Positions 20,732-33,900 of a stretch of 64,000 nucleotides of DNA are shown here, in pieces. Position numbers and translations under genes: made by a program. The stretch is from Straminergon stramineum (Eukaryota; Streptophyta; Bryopsida; Hypnales; Calliergonaceae), in contig OY987269.1 in NCBI GenBank assembly GCA_963920665.1, positions 22,136,501-22,200,500 of the forward strand. Reading direction: 5' to 3'. Each line of letters opens with the position of its first letter. The stretch's first letter is position 1. The notes beneath the pieces are model-generated. The model made no database searches. It saw only the letters and a list, made by a program, of their open reading frames with translations, and was not told where the DNA came from.

Positions 20732-23700
20732 TTATAGATTGCTAGCTAGAAGAAGTAGCTTCACTTCATCAAAGCTCAAACTTGGTGCATGTATGAATTT
20801 GTCATCTTCAGAGTTTGCCTTGCAAATAAACCTAAAGACATAATATAAATGCTTGCAATTCACCCATGATTTCCTACTACCAAGTGCAGCTGTACTCATA
20901 GTAATGAAATCTTCGTAGGTACAAGCAGGGAAGTCCGAAATTGTGATTCGATAGACCTTTTGGTAGGGAAAGATACCAGACATGAGGGTTATCACTCTAC
21001 CGTAGCTAGGGTATGGAATAACAATTACGGATTCAACAACAGCTTTCAAGTTCCTTGCTGTCTCCCATTTGTTGCGGTGGTCAATTGTGGGCGCATTAGG
21101 GTTACGTCGAATGGTCCTCCCTAATCGCTTCGTGGGATGCATGTCACCGTTAGACGGTTGAAGATCACTATCTGTTTCCTTCGGATGAAAGAAGGAGACC
21201 CCTCCCACCGTACTCTCTTCATTAAATAGGCGAAGTGGTAGTTCCCCTACCTCTTCAGTTTGCAATTGGAACCCTGCTTCCTCAAGAGAAAGGATCTCTG
21301 ATTTCGTGAGATGTGTCCCACATTGAACAGGCCATACATTTGGAAGAGGGGGCCAATCATGAACCCACTTCACCTTAGAGCCTCCTACACAATGCACAAG
21401 ATCATCTGCACAAAACCAAAAATCAAAGTCGATAATGGCCTTGGTTCCATATTCTGTCATGCGTCCATTATAGGTAGGTGCTACTGTTCCATTCTTTTTT
21501 GACTTGTTTATTTTGGCCCCGCATTTCTTCTTCATCCCAACTTGAACTCCATGGCAAGTCTTCCCTTCCTTCCTACACCTAGCAATGTGCCAAAGAGAAG
21601 GATTGCAATCTATTTCAAGTACTTTAGTAGCGTGAAGACGTAATATACTTGGTTCACTTTCTTCTACCAACATTGGCGTTGAAGCGCCTGCTTCTGTACG
21701 TGCTCTAGTTGATCGAGTTTGAACTTTCGGTGCTGAAAAGTTCACTGTATCATGGCAATGAGAGTCGCCGTCTGATCCAGGTGGTAGGTTTAGTTTGCGC
21801 TTAGCAGAGCCAAATACTTCTTCACCTTCCAAGTGGGGAACCCGCGTGGTGAATAGGTCAGCACCTGGTAGTTTTGCAACTGCCTCAGCAAACTTTGCTA
21901 CATTTTTGGTTCGTCTTACAGCTCGAAGGCGAAGCTCGTCCAAGTGGGGACCGGTGCCAGATGCATAACCTTGGAGGTATGCCCAGTAATTAGTCGATTG
22001 CTGAATAGCCCGCATCATATCATCTGTAGTCGCAACGTACAAGCAAGTCCCCCTCTTCCCAGACATTTGCAGCCACTTGTTGTGAACTGTCTCTGCCAAG
22101 TTGCATGAAGGCATTTCATCGAGCTCTTCCAAATTTAAATTCTGCAGCAACAATAACAATTTTGAATGATGCAAGGTAAGGCTTTCTTGGTTTTGAAATG
22201 CTTGTTCCAATATTTGTTATGGTAGATGTTTAGCTCAAAGTCTTGGGTTTTCTATAGATGTGAAGGAAAATAATTAATCCTAAATCAAATACCGATGGCA
22301 CTAAAAGAATTTGTCTATGAAAAAAATTTTAGCAATTAATATCGGGGATTCGAAATCAAGGAGGCATGTGACTTACCAATTCCAGAAATCCGCCCCACTG
22401 TCGATATCGGAAGTGCCAAAAACCAAGCCAATCATCTAGTTGTCGGAGAGAGTCCTCTGATGCAGCCCTTGACGAAAGCCACCAACCCTTGATTCCAAGG
22501 TATCGCTCTTCTGCTTCTGCCATTGATTTTACATCCTTGTATTGTTTACAAAGTCGCTTATGAGTTTCTTGGAACTCTGAGCGAATGAGCTTCTCTGTAT
22601 GTCTGTTCAGGGACGTTGTCCAATGTAGTAGACAAGAGCGCTCTCGATCTTGCATTGGCTCTTGCTTATTGCCACTTCCATACACCACACGAACAGCATG
22701 CCAGTTGGCCATGGCATTGTCAGCCATGAAACCCTTGAAATTTGGAGATGGAATCTGATGGCGCGCCATGACAGAGTTAAGGGATTTCTACATTTGTTCC
22801 TGTGATTGAGCATCCTCACTCATCATGTCACAGACACATATAGTTTGGACTCGACAGAACTCAGGGTCATAAACGTGGGCAGCCATAGACGTCCATCCCT
22901 TCACCCTCTTCACATGATCAAACATGCACCAAGAATTCTGCAAGTCTCCATGAGGTTGCATTCGCCTCACCAAATCCACTCCGCTTCCAGGACCTTCCTC
23001 GGACATCTTGAAAAGGTAAACCTTATCTTTACCTAGGCCTGGAAACACACTATCTTGAATATACGAATATGCACTTCTCATTTTTAATGAGATAATGTTG
23101 TCAATAGGTCCCTCGCTTGTATTGTGACGAAAACTAGAGATGGTATTTCGAATACTTGGTGAACTAAGTATCCGAAACTTCTCCATAATTGCTTCTAGTG
23201 CTTCTCCACGGAGGGGCTTCATAGGACCTTGTAGTCCATCCTCACCAAATAATTCAGATGCAAGAAAATCTTTGCTAGCTGCAAGACTAATGGCCGAATT
23301 AGTGGCACATGGTGTTCTAGAGACTTGTTGACTTATCAAAGATGTTGTCCGCTCAACGGAGTCACGACAAATACCCCTACCTATAGGATGTTCATGATGA
23401 CCAATATGGATACAAGCTCTCGGAAAACCATTAGAATTTAAGACCCTATACATGCGACAAGGGCATAGAGATTTGCAAGAGGGGGACACTTTACAAATCC
23501 AGCATACAAGATTGGACTTTGCAGGAGACTCATTCCCCACGGCAAAGATAACAGGTGACGAGCCTTCCCACTCAGTCTCATTTTGGCTTCCACCCCGCCG
23601 AATTCTAGGACAATCTAAATTCTCGCAAACAAGATGGCCAACACAGAATGAGGAGCGAAACTTAAGTCCAAAGTCATTAGCGATGTTCGTAGTGTGTGTA

Positions 23701-24515
23701 TGTGTCCAATTGTGTCCATCAAATCTACGGTCCATGCCTTCAAGTTGTCGACCTACGGACAATGAAGATGTCGACCTTGACAAACCAATAGAAGAAGATG
23801 CCGGAGAAGAAAGAGGAGGTAACTCAAAAAACACATCTCCATCAAATGACTGAGGAAGATGACGTACAGATTCACAACGAAGTTCATTGAAGTTGAGGAA
23901 CTTCAAATCATTCCGTGCACGAGGTCGACTCTGCATATCTCTAAGGCACTCAAAGACACTTTGAAATTGTGATGCATTCTGGGGACCTGAAGGAGGCAAT
24001 GTACTACCATGAGTACTTTGGTTCAATGCTACATTACTGTCATTGCCCCTCTCAGGTATGGAAGACAATTTTCCTGTTGTTTCACTAACAAGAATAGCGT
24101 CATCATCTGAAGACTCAGTGAGATCAATGTGGTTGTGATTCGAGGGCTCTACTTTGACATGAATTCCCCAAGACATCTGCACAGTAGAGTTTGCAGACCC
24201 AGGCGTAAGAATATCTGTTGACATAGACCTAACAACATTTGGAGTACCAAATACATGGTACCTTCCAGGAGTGAGTTTCCAAACATCTCCTATGTCATTC
24301 TGGAGCTTCATTTGCATAACAGTTGATACAATTTCTACTCCGTTGAAATCAAATAGCTCCTCCTCCACCCACATGGACATCAATTCTAGATTAAACCTCA
24401 CACTAAGAACCGCAGCAGAGACCCACGCCACACCATCTCTACAAGGAAATGAAATAGGAATGCTAAACTCGTCACTACGAACCACTGCCATGTCCATATT
24501 TAGATGTACATGCAA
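20732..24515 (-). pseudogene. Mutator-like transposase (WRKY/GCM1 zinc cluster, MULE core, SWIM) with one TAG
   Basis: Exon 1 is 24515-22377, ending TTG before GTAAGT. Exon 2 is 22141-20732, following TTGCTGCAG. The joint keeps frame and gives about 1,182 residues. Residues 268-375 form a zinc cluster (HTHTT, CVGHLVCENLDC, CPCRMY, HIGHHEHP) like the WRKY-GCM1 fingers of Mutator proteins. The DDE core follows, with CMFDHV, ICVCDMMSED, FKGFMADNAMANW and CLLHWTTSLNRHT. The C-terminus holds a SWIM-like motif CTYEDF...WVNCKHLYY, in which the second Cys of C-x-C is Tyr. An in-frame TAG at 22790-22788 lies inside the core, after SQEQM, where relatives have Trp as far as I recall. It would excise and insert the element if read through or repaired; as it stands it is probably inactive. 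Confidence 0.85.
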
Positions 24516-25058
24516 CCTACAAATTCATGCTCAAACTTCTATTCAATGTTGTTGTTTGCATAAGAGAGTTCAAAAGCATGTTGGTGATAGTATATAACTA
24601 ACTAGATCACATAGCGTATATAGATTTCAACGGTTCTATATTGGATTCTTGCGGTTTGAAATTCAAAATCAACAAATCAAATTTTTTGATTTTATGCATG
24701 GCCAACAGTTCTATAATTTCATTTCATTGACTAGTATACAAATTTGGTAATGATTAAGTACAAATAGCTTAGCAATCAAAGATGATCGTTTGTCAGAAGC
24801 CACCAAAAAAAGCCCTTCATTAATGTAGGAATGATATCTTCAAATCTATGAGTGGTCAAAAATACGGTTGATCAAACAAGGGATGTTTGTAGTGATCGTT
24901 CATGTTGTACTAATTGGGTGTCATTTGATGTCGAGAAGCCCTAATTGACACAATGGAAATACATTCATCACAGTATAGTATTCCTATATATTAGAGAGAT
25001 TATAGGGTTACAAACAGAAGGTAGGAATAGTATTGTTGCATTGTTTTTCGTTGGAGGG
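24516..25058. other. Intergenic region between the two divergent transposon genes
   Basis: This 540-bp AT-rich spacer has no gene and probably holds promoters for both directions. No clear TATA pair is assigned. Confidence 0.5.
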
Positions 25059-27145
25059 ATGCCAGAGGATTCCTATAGGAAGAGACGTAAGGTTGGATTC
25101 CGTTTTTCTAGTAAGAAACAGTTAGAGAAAGCAAAGATGGTTAGACGCTTGCATAGGACTAATGGCGTCGACATTAGTAGCACTGTTCGGACTTTGTCCT
25201 ATGAGGATCATCGAATTGAACTTCAAGAGTTCCAGTTGGAGGAGATTTTGACACAAACTAGCGATGGAATTCACATTGCCAACGCCGGCAGTGTAGATGA
25301 GAGCGAACAAGGTATACTTCAATCAGGTTCCCCATATAAGGAGATGTCGCTGACAAACAAAAAGTTGGTAAGTTCATCTTTGCATTATAGTGCATGAAAT
25401 GTTCTTGTTTGTGATTAAATATATTTATGTCTACAGCTTTTCTAGAATGTAAGAAACTCTATCAAAAGTTCATACCTTCAATTAAGGTAAACATGCCTAT
25501 GATATGCACATCTTCCATGATAGGCTCGTAGAAAACTATCCATCAGAGTCTTAGGTGGTTAAAACTACACATATTGGGCCTACTTTAGGTGGTAATATGA
25601 CCATTATAGCAACAATTTGGAGTAGTCTAGCAACTGTTTTGGGCTAATGGGGCAACTTCCCTCAAGAATTAAAAAAGAATTCATAATTTGTCCTAAAAGT
25701 AAAATTTCAATGGCTTCCTTAATTTTGCACAATTATCGTGGTATGGCTGAAAATTGAAAAGCTTTTTGGTAATGGCAAGACGCTAGGCCAATTATTCTAC
25801 ATGTCATATGCAAATTTATCTTATTAATGGAAAAATATAACAATTGATGTTAAGGTAATTATGATTGTAGTAAATAACATCAAGCATATCTATTTCTCTT
25901 ATCAATTAGGGTGTAACATCTTGTGACAGACCTAGGACAAAATAACCCAATGGCATGTAAGTAAATCAAACTTGACTTGCTTTAGGAGCTCCATTAATCA
26001 TTTTTCATTAATATTCAATTATGAATACAGGTTTTTTAATTGTTGTAATTGCATAGGTTGGCATCAAGTTCAAAGCTAGTGTATAAAACATGAAAAAAAC
26101 TTAAGATAGAAGCACACCTGTAAAATAAAGGAGGTGATTGCAAATTGCATAATTTTTAAAAATAATACACGTTCTTAAAAACATAATTTGGATAACTTTT
26201 GCTAAAATGTAATAAAAACAATTATGAAATTTGTTCAGATAATTTGTTTGGGCAACCTTCAATGTCATCGCACCCTAAAGCTCTCCACTGTTGTCCAAAC
26301 TAGGTCAAATGCATACTAACCTATATGGCTTGGTGCCCATTTAACTTTGGTGTATACTAAGATGTTATACACTATAATATACAACTATATTTTGAATTTT
26401 AGATTTAGGGAGTTATTCATTCTTTTATATGAAATAATAAATTATCATTGTCACAAATTCATAGTAATTTCATATTTCTAGAGAAATTCACGACTTGTAC
26501 ACTTTATGAATTTTGACTTTATGCTTGGGGTTTGGAAGACATATGGGAACACTGTCAAAAGAGAAACTTTGTTGTCTAAACCCTAATCGAACCAACACTA
26601 CGTTAGCTGGTCTAGGTTTTGGTTTAGCGCGCCGTTGTCTCTCAGCTTGCTTGGCTTGCTTACGGGAATCGCTCTGGCTCACAGTATTGCTCTTCCTCAC
26701 CCCAAGCGCAGATTTTTTTTATCTTTTGGTGATTCGAGAGTTTGAATTCTTGATTCCTTCATTGCAGACAATGGACGAGGAAGGTATATCCATGGGCGGT
26801 GGTGAGTCTTACGGAGGCGGTGGCGAGTCTGACGAAGGCGGTGGAGGAAACCGACTCGCGATGGGAAACGAACACTCTCCGCTTGCATTGACGGTGAGCT
26901 CCACAATTTAGTTTGTTTTTGCAAAATCCCCAACTTAATCAGAACTGCAAAGATGGGAGTCCCTAAACCCTAACGACTACAACGTGATTATCTTTCCATA
27001 GGGAACGGACGAATCCACAGGCGCAGAGAACAAACGAGTGCTGCAGAGAATTGAGGAATCGATGGGAGCGACTCGACAGGACGAGATTCATGCCGATGTT
27101 GCTGAAACACAAATCGTGTGGAATCATGATCGGACTGCACCTACC
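25059..27145 (+). CDS. Candidate 5' exons of the ParB-methyltransferase-like gene
   Basis: Three exons can be joined in phase 0. Exon 25059-25367 starts MPEDSYRKRRKVGFRFSSKK and ends before GTAAGT. Exon 26768-26893 follows a pyrimidine tract and GCAG, and contains a Gly/Glu-rich stretch GGGESYGGGGESDEGGGG. Exon 27002-27145 (GTDESTGAENKRVLQ...) ends before GTGAGT. The first exon is very basic and could be a nuclear localisation or DNA-binding segment. Because 27145 ends in phase 0 and 30922 begins in phase 0, a direct junction is possible. Whether these exons belong to the downstream gene is not shown by sequence alone; 26768-27145 could also be a separate small gene. Confidence 0.45.
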
Positions 27146-27300
27146 GTGAGTACCTCTGAGTTGATTTTCACGTGTTTTCCATTTCTCAAAAATGGACTTC
27201 TTACCTTCAACAGTGGACAGCACTTGCCGTGAGTACCTCTGAGTTGATTTCAAGTGTTTTCCATTTCTCAAAAATGGACTTCTTACCTCCAACAGTACAG
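27134..27300 (+). repeat. 82-83-bp tandem duplication of an intron with its splice sites
   Basis: Unit 1 starts gactgcacctaccgtgagta at 27134 and unit 2 starts gacagcacttgccgtgagta at 27217. Each runs through an identical stretch ccatttctcaaaaatggact to an AACAG acceptor. If spliced, this gives introns 27146-27213 and 27229-27295 or 27229-27300, separated by a 15-nt exon (27214-27228, WTALA). Confidence 0.85.
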
Positions 27301-27578
27301 CACTTGCGATTAGAAATGTGTAGAGAGCAGCAGCGATCGGAAATGCGTAGAGTCCGTTGAGAGCACCTCAAAATCGAAATGCAGGATCGGAGTATGTTCA
27401 TAGGGTTTCTATTCTTTGCCGCCTCTTACTGTAGAATGGTTTTATCGCTAGTAGGAAAATGTAATTTTTTTGAAAAATACGGGAATCCAACGTGGAGGCT
27501 GTCGAAAGAAGCGCCCAGCGTGCAGGATCGTTTAAGCTCAACGGAACCCTCCTCGAAATCGAGGAGCGCTCAAGGAGC

Positions 27579-27651
27579 CCCGAGGAGCTTTAGTGGGGTC
27601 CCGAGGAGCTGTACTGGGGTCCCGAGGAGCTTTACTGGGATCCCGATGAGC
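27579..27651. repeat. 21-bp tandem repeat of cccgaggagctttagtgggg type
   Basis: Units start at 27579, 27600, 27621 and (partial) 27642. Each contains GAGGAGC, a half-site of the palindrome family, and the array directly follows a full palindrome at 27548-27567. Confidence 0.85.
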
Positions 27652-29477
27652 GCTCCGAGTTGCTTGGCTGTGCGGTCAGACTGCTTGGGCTGTCTTGTTC
27701 AGACCACAGTGATCAAATTTGCACAGTGGTCAGATCTGTGCAGGTAGTGGTCAAGAATGCTCAGAGAGTGTTCATAGCTGCTTGCGGAGGGCTTAGATAA
27801 CATTCAATGAGGAAATTTTCAGTTTTACAGTATTATTGATGGAACTCACTAAGTCAGTTCTCATAGATCTAAAGTGAATCCAGTGTGCTCTGAAGTAGAT
27901 CTTAGTTACAGAAATCACTCTTGCTTGTCTTGCCCGCTGAATCTAAAGTTTTCACAAATCAATGCATATCATTAGCAATCAGCTGAATTGTGGCAGAAGC
28001 ATAAATTATTGTGCTCCTTTCATCAAATTTAGAATGCTTGGCTTCTTGAAACAAAGCCAAAATAGCTGAATTAGAATTTGATGGATTAGAATATAGATGC
28101 TTCAAGCAAACTTGGAAGAGTATTTTTTGTGATGCCATCATGCACTGATGTCGTTATTGGGTTAGAAGCTTGTTTTATGCAATTGTACCACGGCAGAATC
28201 ACTTCAAAAATGTTCTTCAATCATGTACTATTATAGATGATTTGACAAATTATAGTCTATAAACTAGTTGGATAGAAAATTCATACAACCTATATTTTGT
28301 TATTTTCAGTATTGTTGATCGTTTTAGGGGTTTTGATGGTTGATATCCAGTCTTTAGCGTCAGTACTAATATTTTACTAGTTTCCAGGCTCACCTATCAA
28401 ACTAGGAATTATATATCTAGTAGTCTCAAATCATCAAAAATGGAAATGTTAGAAAAGTGTTGAAAGATAGCGTTCTACAAAGTTCAGAATTCTTGCACAA
28501 ACCCAATTCATAATCTACCAAATGTTATTTTCCATGTGTGTTTTCATTTTGATGCATGATCCTTTATTTTATGATATTTGAATACTTAGTAAACCCTTCC
28601 AATCAAATTTCTTTTCCATTTTGTTTATAGTTAATATCGCAAGAATTTCATAGCTATGCTAATTTGAGGATGCTATGCATAACAAATAATGCTCATTGCC
28701 ATTATAATAGAACCATAATATAAACATGATTCCTAGTCATGATTTTATTATTGAATCCAAAAAAATTAATTTTCTAATCAATTCAAACATTGGAAATATT
28801 CCAAAAGACAAATGGAGGTTCAGAATTGATTTAGAGTTCATCCCACTTTGAAAGTCACATGAGAATCAACGTGACATATGTCTTATAAGATTAGTAGCAA
28901 CCTTCCATATTCAAATGCACATTCAATTCCATAGCTCTCTTAAGGTTTAAAGTCCTTTTTACCTTCTAAAGGACCAAGTAGTATCTTTTGGCAATAGAAA
29001 ATTTATTCAATATTATGAATATTTTCATGCTACATGTGATTGAGGAGTAGCCTTACCGCATAATATTTTTTACAAATTCTACACTACACAGGTTAAGAGT
29101 TATTGTACAATATGGAATTTTTCAGTAAACATAGTGTCACTCAATTTTGCACTTGATTCTAGAATAGTATAGAGGTTTTGTTAATGACCTACATACATAT
29201 TTCTATTCTTTAGACCAAAGTTAATGTTGAACTTTTTCCAGAAGTTGTCTTCTATCCAAACTATTGCTTATCATAAGTCCTACCAAAACATAGAATTATT
29301 ATAGTAGATTTTGAGCTTGTATAACTCAAAATGGTTTTGTTCAAATCATTTTGAAAATCTATAGAGTTACTTATCTTGGGGTTTTTTTCAAATATAAATT
29401 ATCATCCTAATCTCATCTAAACAGAAAATTTAGTACTTTGAAAGAGTTGTTACATGGATTTCCATTGCATCTCAAAA

Positions 29478-30806
29478 CCCTCCTTGGATTCGAGGAGCAG
29501 TAGAAGCATATTTATTTTGCAATAGTGGCTAAGGTCTGTTCACAAGACATGGAGATTTAAGCTTATATTCACAAATTCAAGTAATTTTAGTGAGATTTAA
29601 TAGCTCTTCAAAATGAAAAGTTTATCAAACAAACCTCCTCCTAATCGAGAAGGATCTTATTTGCACCTCATTTCAAATAACTTCAATAAGTACTAGAATT
29701 TCTTGTTACAATTTGGGAAAGGTGATGGTTTCAAATTCATACTTATTAGCCCTCCTCGAAATCAAGGAGGGGTACTAACGTAGGGATAGGAGCCTAAGGC
29801 CGCAAGTCCTCAACATTTATTATGTGATATTTTGCATGTTGGCCTCCAATATTGTTGTCTTAGTGAATACCAAGAGTTGGAAGATAAATTCTTAATATGA
29901 AGATTTTTATTTTAATGGAATGTATGAATTGTATTTCGTGTGATAGTTAGATGCCATAGTGCTCCTTGAAATCAAAGAGCATCCTTGGGACCAAGGACAT
30001 TTGGTCCATAGAGGCCTCCTTGATTTCGAGGAGCATGTTTGGAACTATGTAAGGCCCATCTATTGTTGGAATCTGGAATCTTCATTTCACTTTAGGAGTG
30101 CTTATATTCTAATAATTCATTTTACATCATGATGATTCTTTTAATATTCTGTCCAATGAGCTATGCTTTAGCCCTCCTCGGAATCGAGGAAGGCTCTTAA
30201 CTTGTCTACAAGACTACTAGGTGGAATTTAATTCTATGAATTTGAGGTTAGATGGTCAATCTCATAGGAATTTCCAAAATCTAAAAAAACAATAGGTCAT
30301 TTCATGTTGAGAATTGTATATTCAAGACCTTCTTGATTTCAAGGAGGGGTCTATGAGAGCTTATTGGGAGAAGAACTTATCATTTTTATGTTCAAGATTG
30401 AATGGTCACTGTGACCAAAAATTCATATCATCTGATTATTGGAGAATTGTTAGAGTACATAGGTGTATGCTTTCATGCTCCTCAAAATCAAGGAGGGTTC
30501 TTATCCTATATACAAGAAACCAAATGAATGGCCACCTAAATTTTATAGTGTAGATTTAATCATTAAATCTTCTAAATACATATTATATTTTGATAGGAAA
30601 AGAATATGTTGATGTTGATTATTCATGTGAAGGTGGTCCTAGAAAAAGATAAGATATCTACACTTACTCATTTAAATTTCCATCTACGTTGCTGTTGTGT
30701 AAAGTCAAACAATTGGTGCTATGAATTAATATTGTATTTTGAAATGATGGATACGTTTTTGGATTAACAATGACATGTCCTACTGCTCCTCGAAATCAAG
30801 GAGGGA
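29478..30806. repeat. Densest cluster of the short palindrome family
   Basis: Copies near consensus CTCCTCGAAATCGAGGAG occur at 29478, 29635 (degenerate), 29749, 29961, 30013, 30171, 30326, 30477 and 30785. Others in the transposon lie at 20369, 20457, 27548, 32936, 34505, 36202 (degenerate), 36454, 37370 and 37448. Both arms vary, often with compensating changes that keep the self-complementary form (for example CTCCTTGATTTCGAGGAG). Confidence 0.85.
30430..30535. repeat. Intronic segment duplicated at 32890-32990
   Basis: About 100-150 bp around the palindrome (gagaattgttagagtacata through gggttcttatcctatataca) recurs near 32900 with about 85 percent identity by eye. This shows that at least some palindromes moved or were copied with flanking sequence. 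Confidence 0.75.
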
Positions 30807-30921
30807 TGTAAATGTATTTCCTTGTTGTTTTTTGTTACTATATTTAAGGTAGTTGAGCATTCAGTCGTACAATGTAAAGGCACTTATAACTTACTGAAAA
30901 ATTGATATTCTGAATTCACAG

Positions 30922-33900
30922 GAGCGTGAAGATGCTGAACCACATCTATTGACATGTGAGGAGACTAGAGATGCTTTCCGGATGAAAGAGAGACTTGACT
31001 CTAACTCAATCATACGGGAGTTACGATTTAAGCCACATGAGTCTTGCCGGTTTAAGATTCCTCTATGTCGGATGATATCACTTCCAATGGTCAGGCCGGT
31101 TCTCCAAACAGATGTAGTTCGGCTTCAATCCGAATTTGTTCATGGATACCGAGAAGGTGATAGAGTGTTATATGTGTCAATTACTAATGATAAGGGCCTC
31201 ACTCAGAAGGTCACCGAGGAGATTTCAGGGAGTTGGGATGTTCATTGGATTACAGAGAATGCACTTTTTGAGGAACAACTTCAAAGCCATAAGGATCGTT
31301 CTTGCCTCTATGGACTTATGTTTTTTGTTTGGGATGGTAATCACCGACATATGGCGTGGATGAATTACATCACCAATATGCGAGCTGAGGAAAAGGCGTG
31401 GCATATTTGGGTGGATTCTATTTTGCTCGAAACAAAAGGATTCACAACAGTCTTGATGAACGCGATGAATGATATAAACAGGTTAAATCCATTGCCTTTT
31501 CTCATATAGAGTTATTTTATAGAATTTTTGTACTTCATTATGTATTTACATATTATAATAACAAGATAAAAATTGTTTAATTGAAGTTGTACATTACACT
31601 AATTTTTCATGCATATTCATCAGATCTACGGAAAACGCTCATGTCAAGACCAACATAGTACACCGGCTTCATCGAGTCAACACTTACGGGTCACTGAACT
31701 TGGAAGACTTCAAAGATCTTCTTACTGAAGAAGAGTATCGGACTTGTGAGAGTAGGGGTAAACCATATCCATGGTATCCACTTACATCAGATGTCTTTAT
31801 CAGGTTCTTATATCGGGTAAGTGAATTTCTAATTAAAACTTGAATTCTGTGGAATGTAAAAGGAAAATACATTCAATTTGACTTTTTCACTTCATTTTTA
31901 TAGCAAGAAGTGTCAGCCGCTACGGATGAGGCCGCTGGCTTATACGAAGAAAAAACCACAAGAGAAGATAGAAATTCTAGAGCTTTGCACGAAGCTATGA
32001 AAGTAGCAGCTAATGCAAAAGTGAAGTCTCTTCGGTCTGAGTTTGATAAACTCAGTGCGGTGGGGAACCCTAAGCATGGACCACGATGGTTGGAAGAGGT
32101 AAGTCTCGAATATTTTCATTCATTTTTTAATGAGGTCAAATCTTTTTTGCTTGAAATTAAAGGACATCATTGACAATATGTCTTATGTTTCATACATACG
32201 CGCTAATTCATTATTTCTCTTTGGTTTTCTAGATCAATCTTCATTGGAGCAAACATGAACGCCCGGACATGACTTTGGATAAGCTCCAACACTTGGCTGC
32301 AACTATTGTCTTGCCACTTTATAAGAGTCGATGGTTGTCTTGGTGGAATTCAAGCGATATGAATCGAGCGGCTCTTCGATTTCCGATTCCAGTGGCAACT
32401 GAGGAAAAACTCAAAAATTGGTTGCCTAAAGCAACCTTTTGGGCAGAGGTGAGTGTCTATGCTTTTATTTCTTTTCATTGAGACACTTTCATTATTTCTT
32501 CATGACTATCATATACTATGACCTTCCAATGTTTAATTGCTATACAAAATTTATTTGTATGATTCCTTGCAGCTTGAAGAAGCGGCTACCACATGGTTCA
32601 ATGCAACAATAGCTTCCGAGCGCATCATTGTGAAATGGGATGCAGATGATTCCCTCGACCGAATCGGTGACTACATTGAACGTTACCGAATCATTCTTTG
32701 GGATCATGCCTTTTACGTGTTTTTTGGCAAGAATTCAAAGTACTCACGCACTGTGCCATTCATTGGGCAAGAAGGAACGGAACATGTTATGCTGCGCTGC
32801 GTGTATCGGTATTCTCACTAGTCTTCCCTTTGTGATTATCATTTTTATGTTTTAGATTGTATGGTTGATGTGACCAAAATTTCATTTCATCTAATTTTAG
32901 GAAAATTGTTAGAATACATAGGTGCATGCCTTCATGCTCCTCGAAATCAAGGAGGGTTCTTGTTCCATGTACAAGAACCCAAATGAATGCCCTCTTGATT
33001 TTATTCTTTATTTTGTGTTTTATTTTAAGGATTTATTTTTAAATTCTATTGGGTTGATACTTATGTTGCAGGTATTTCCTTCGCGAGTTAGCTCTAAAGG
33101 GAGGCATTGCCAAGAGGGCGATGCCCAAACTCTTTGGAGCATGGATTGATAAGACCTTGCCTACTTGTGTATTCACATCCATACAAATTCGTGCTTTCTC
33201 TGTTGAAGAACTCATTGCCTGTCCATGGTACTTGGAATGCAAGAGATCATACGCACCTGCAGAAGAGCAAATGGAGAAGGCAGCAGCCTCAAAGTCAATA
33301 GTAGAAGAATTGTCTGATGATGAAGTGGACCAAGAAATTGAGGAGCCACCAAATGATAGTAAGACAAAGAAGAAGCCACTTTCAAAAACACAACCTGCTA
33401 CAAAGAAGGCTCAAAAGGGAAAAGAATCTGGGGCCACGTCTGTATGCGAAGGTGAAGTTGCGGGTGCAGAAGTTGTCTTAGTTGCTTCATCCCAAGCTCC
33501 TCCTCTTCTCCAATCTTCATCAACAGTGGTTTTTGCACCCTCACAATGGCAAACTGCGAGCACACTCTGCTCTGTCACTATAGGTGTTGATGTGAGTCGC
33601 CTTGTTCTCCAATATTCTATCCGTGATGCCATTGAGTACTTGGTAAAACACAAGCAACAATCCCCTCAACAAATCCAGATATTGGACTTTGCAAAGAAGG
33701 TAACTACTTAACTACATACTTGCTTGTTTCATCTATATTATCTATTTTGTATATCATCCAAATTTTTATTAACAAGTATGTTTTGGTGTCAACAGGTAGG
33801 TAAAGGCCGCGAACGTCCTATTGGTGGAGTTAGCAAACGTGAGGCTTGCTTTGATCTCATTATTGGTGATGTCCCTGATGGTCTCCCAGTACTCAATGTG

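Larger units (their letters stand above)
27301..30921 (+). other. Long AT-rich interval, probably intron, rich in palindromes
   Basis: A short readable exon-like stretch follows the duplicated intron (HLRLEMCREQQRSEMRRVR, stop at 27358-27360). The rest has no supported exon. It contains the GC-rich cluster at 27548-27660 and eight or nine palindrome copies between 29478 and 30806. Confidence 0.5.

Noticed and set aside
29478..30806. CRISPR-like look of regularly recurring palindromes
   Set aside because: Spacing is irregular, repeats are diverged, the genome is a plant's and no cas gene is present.
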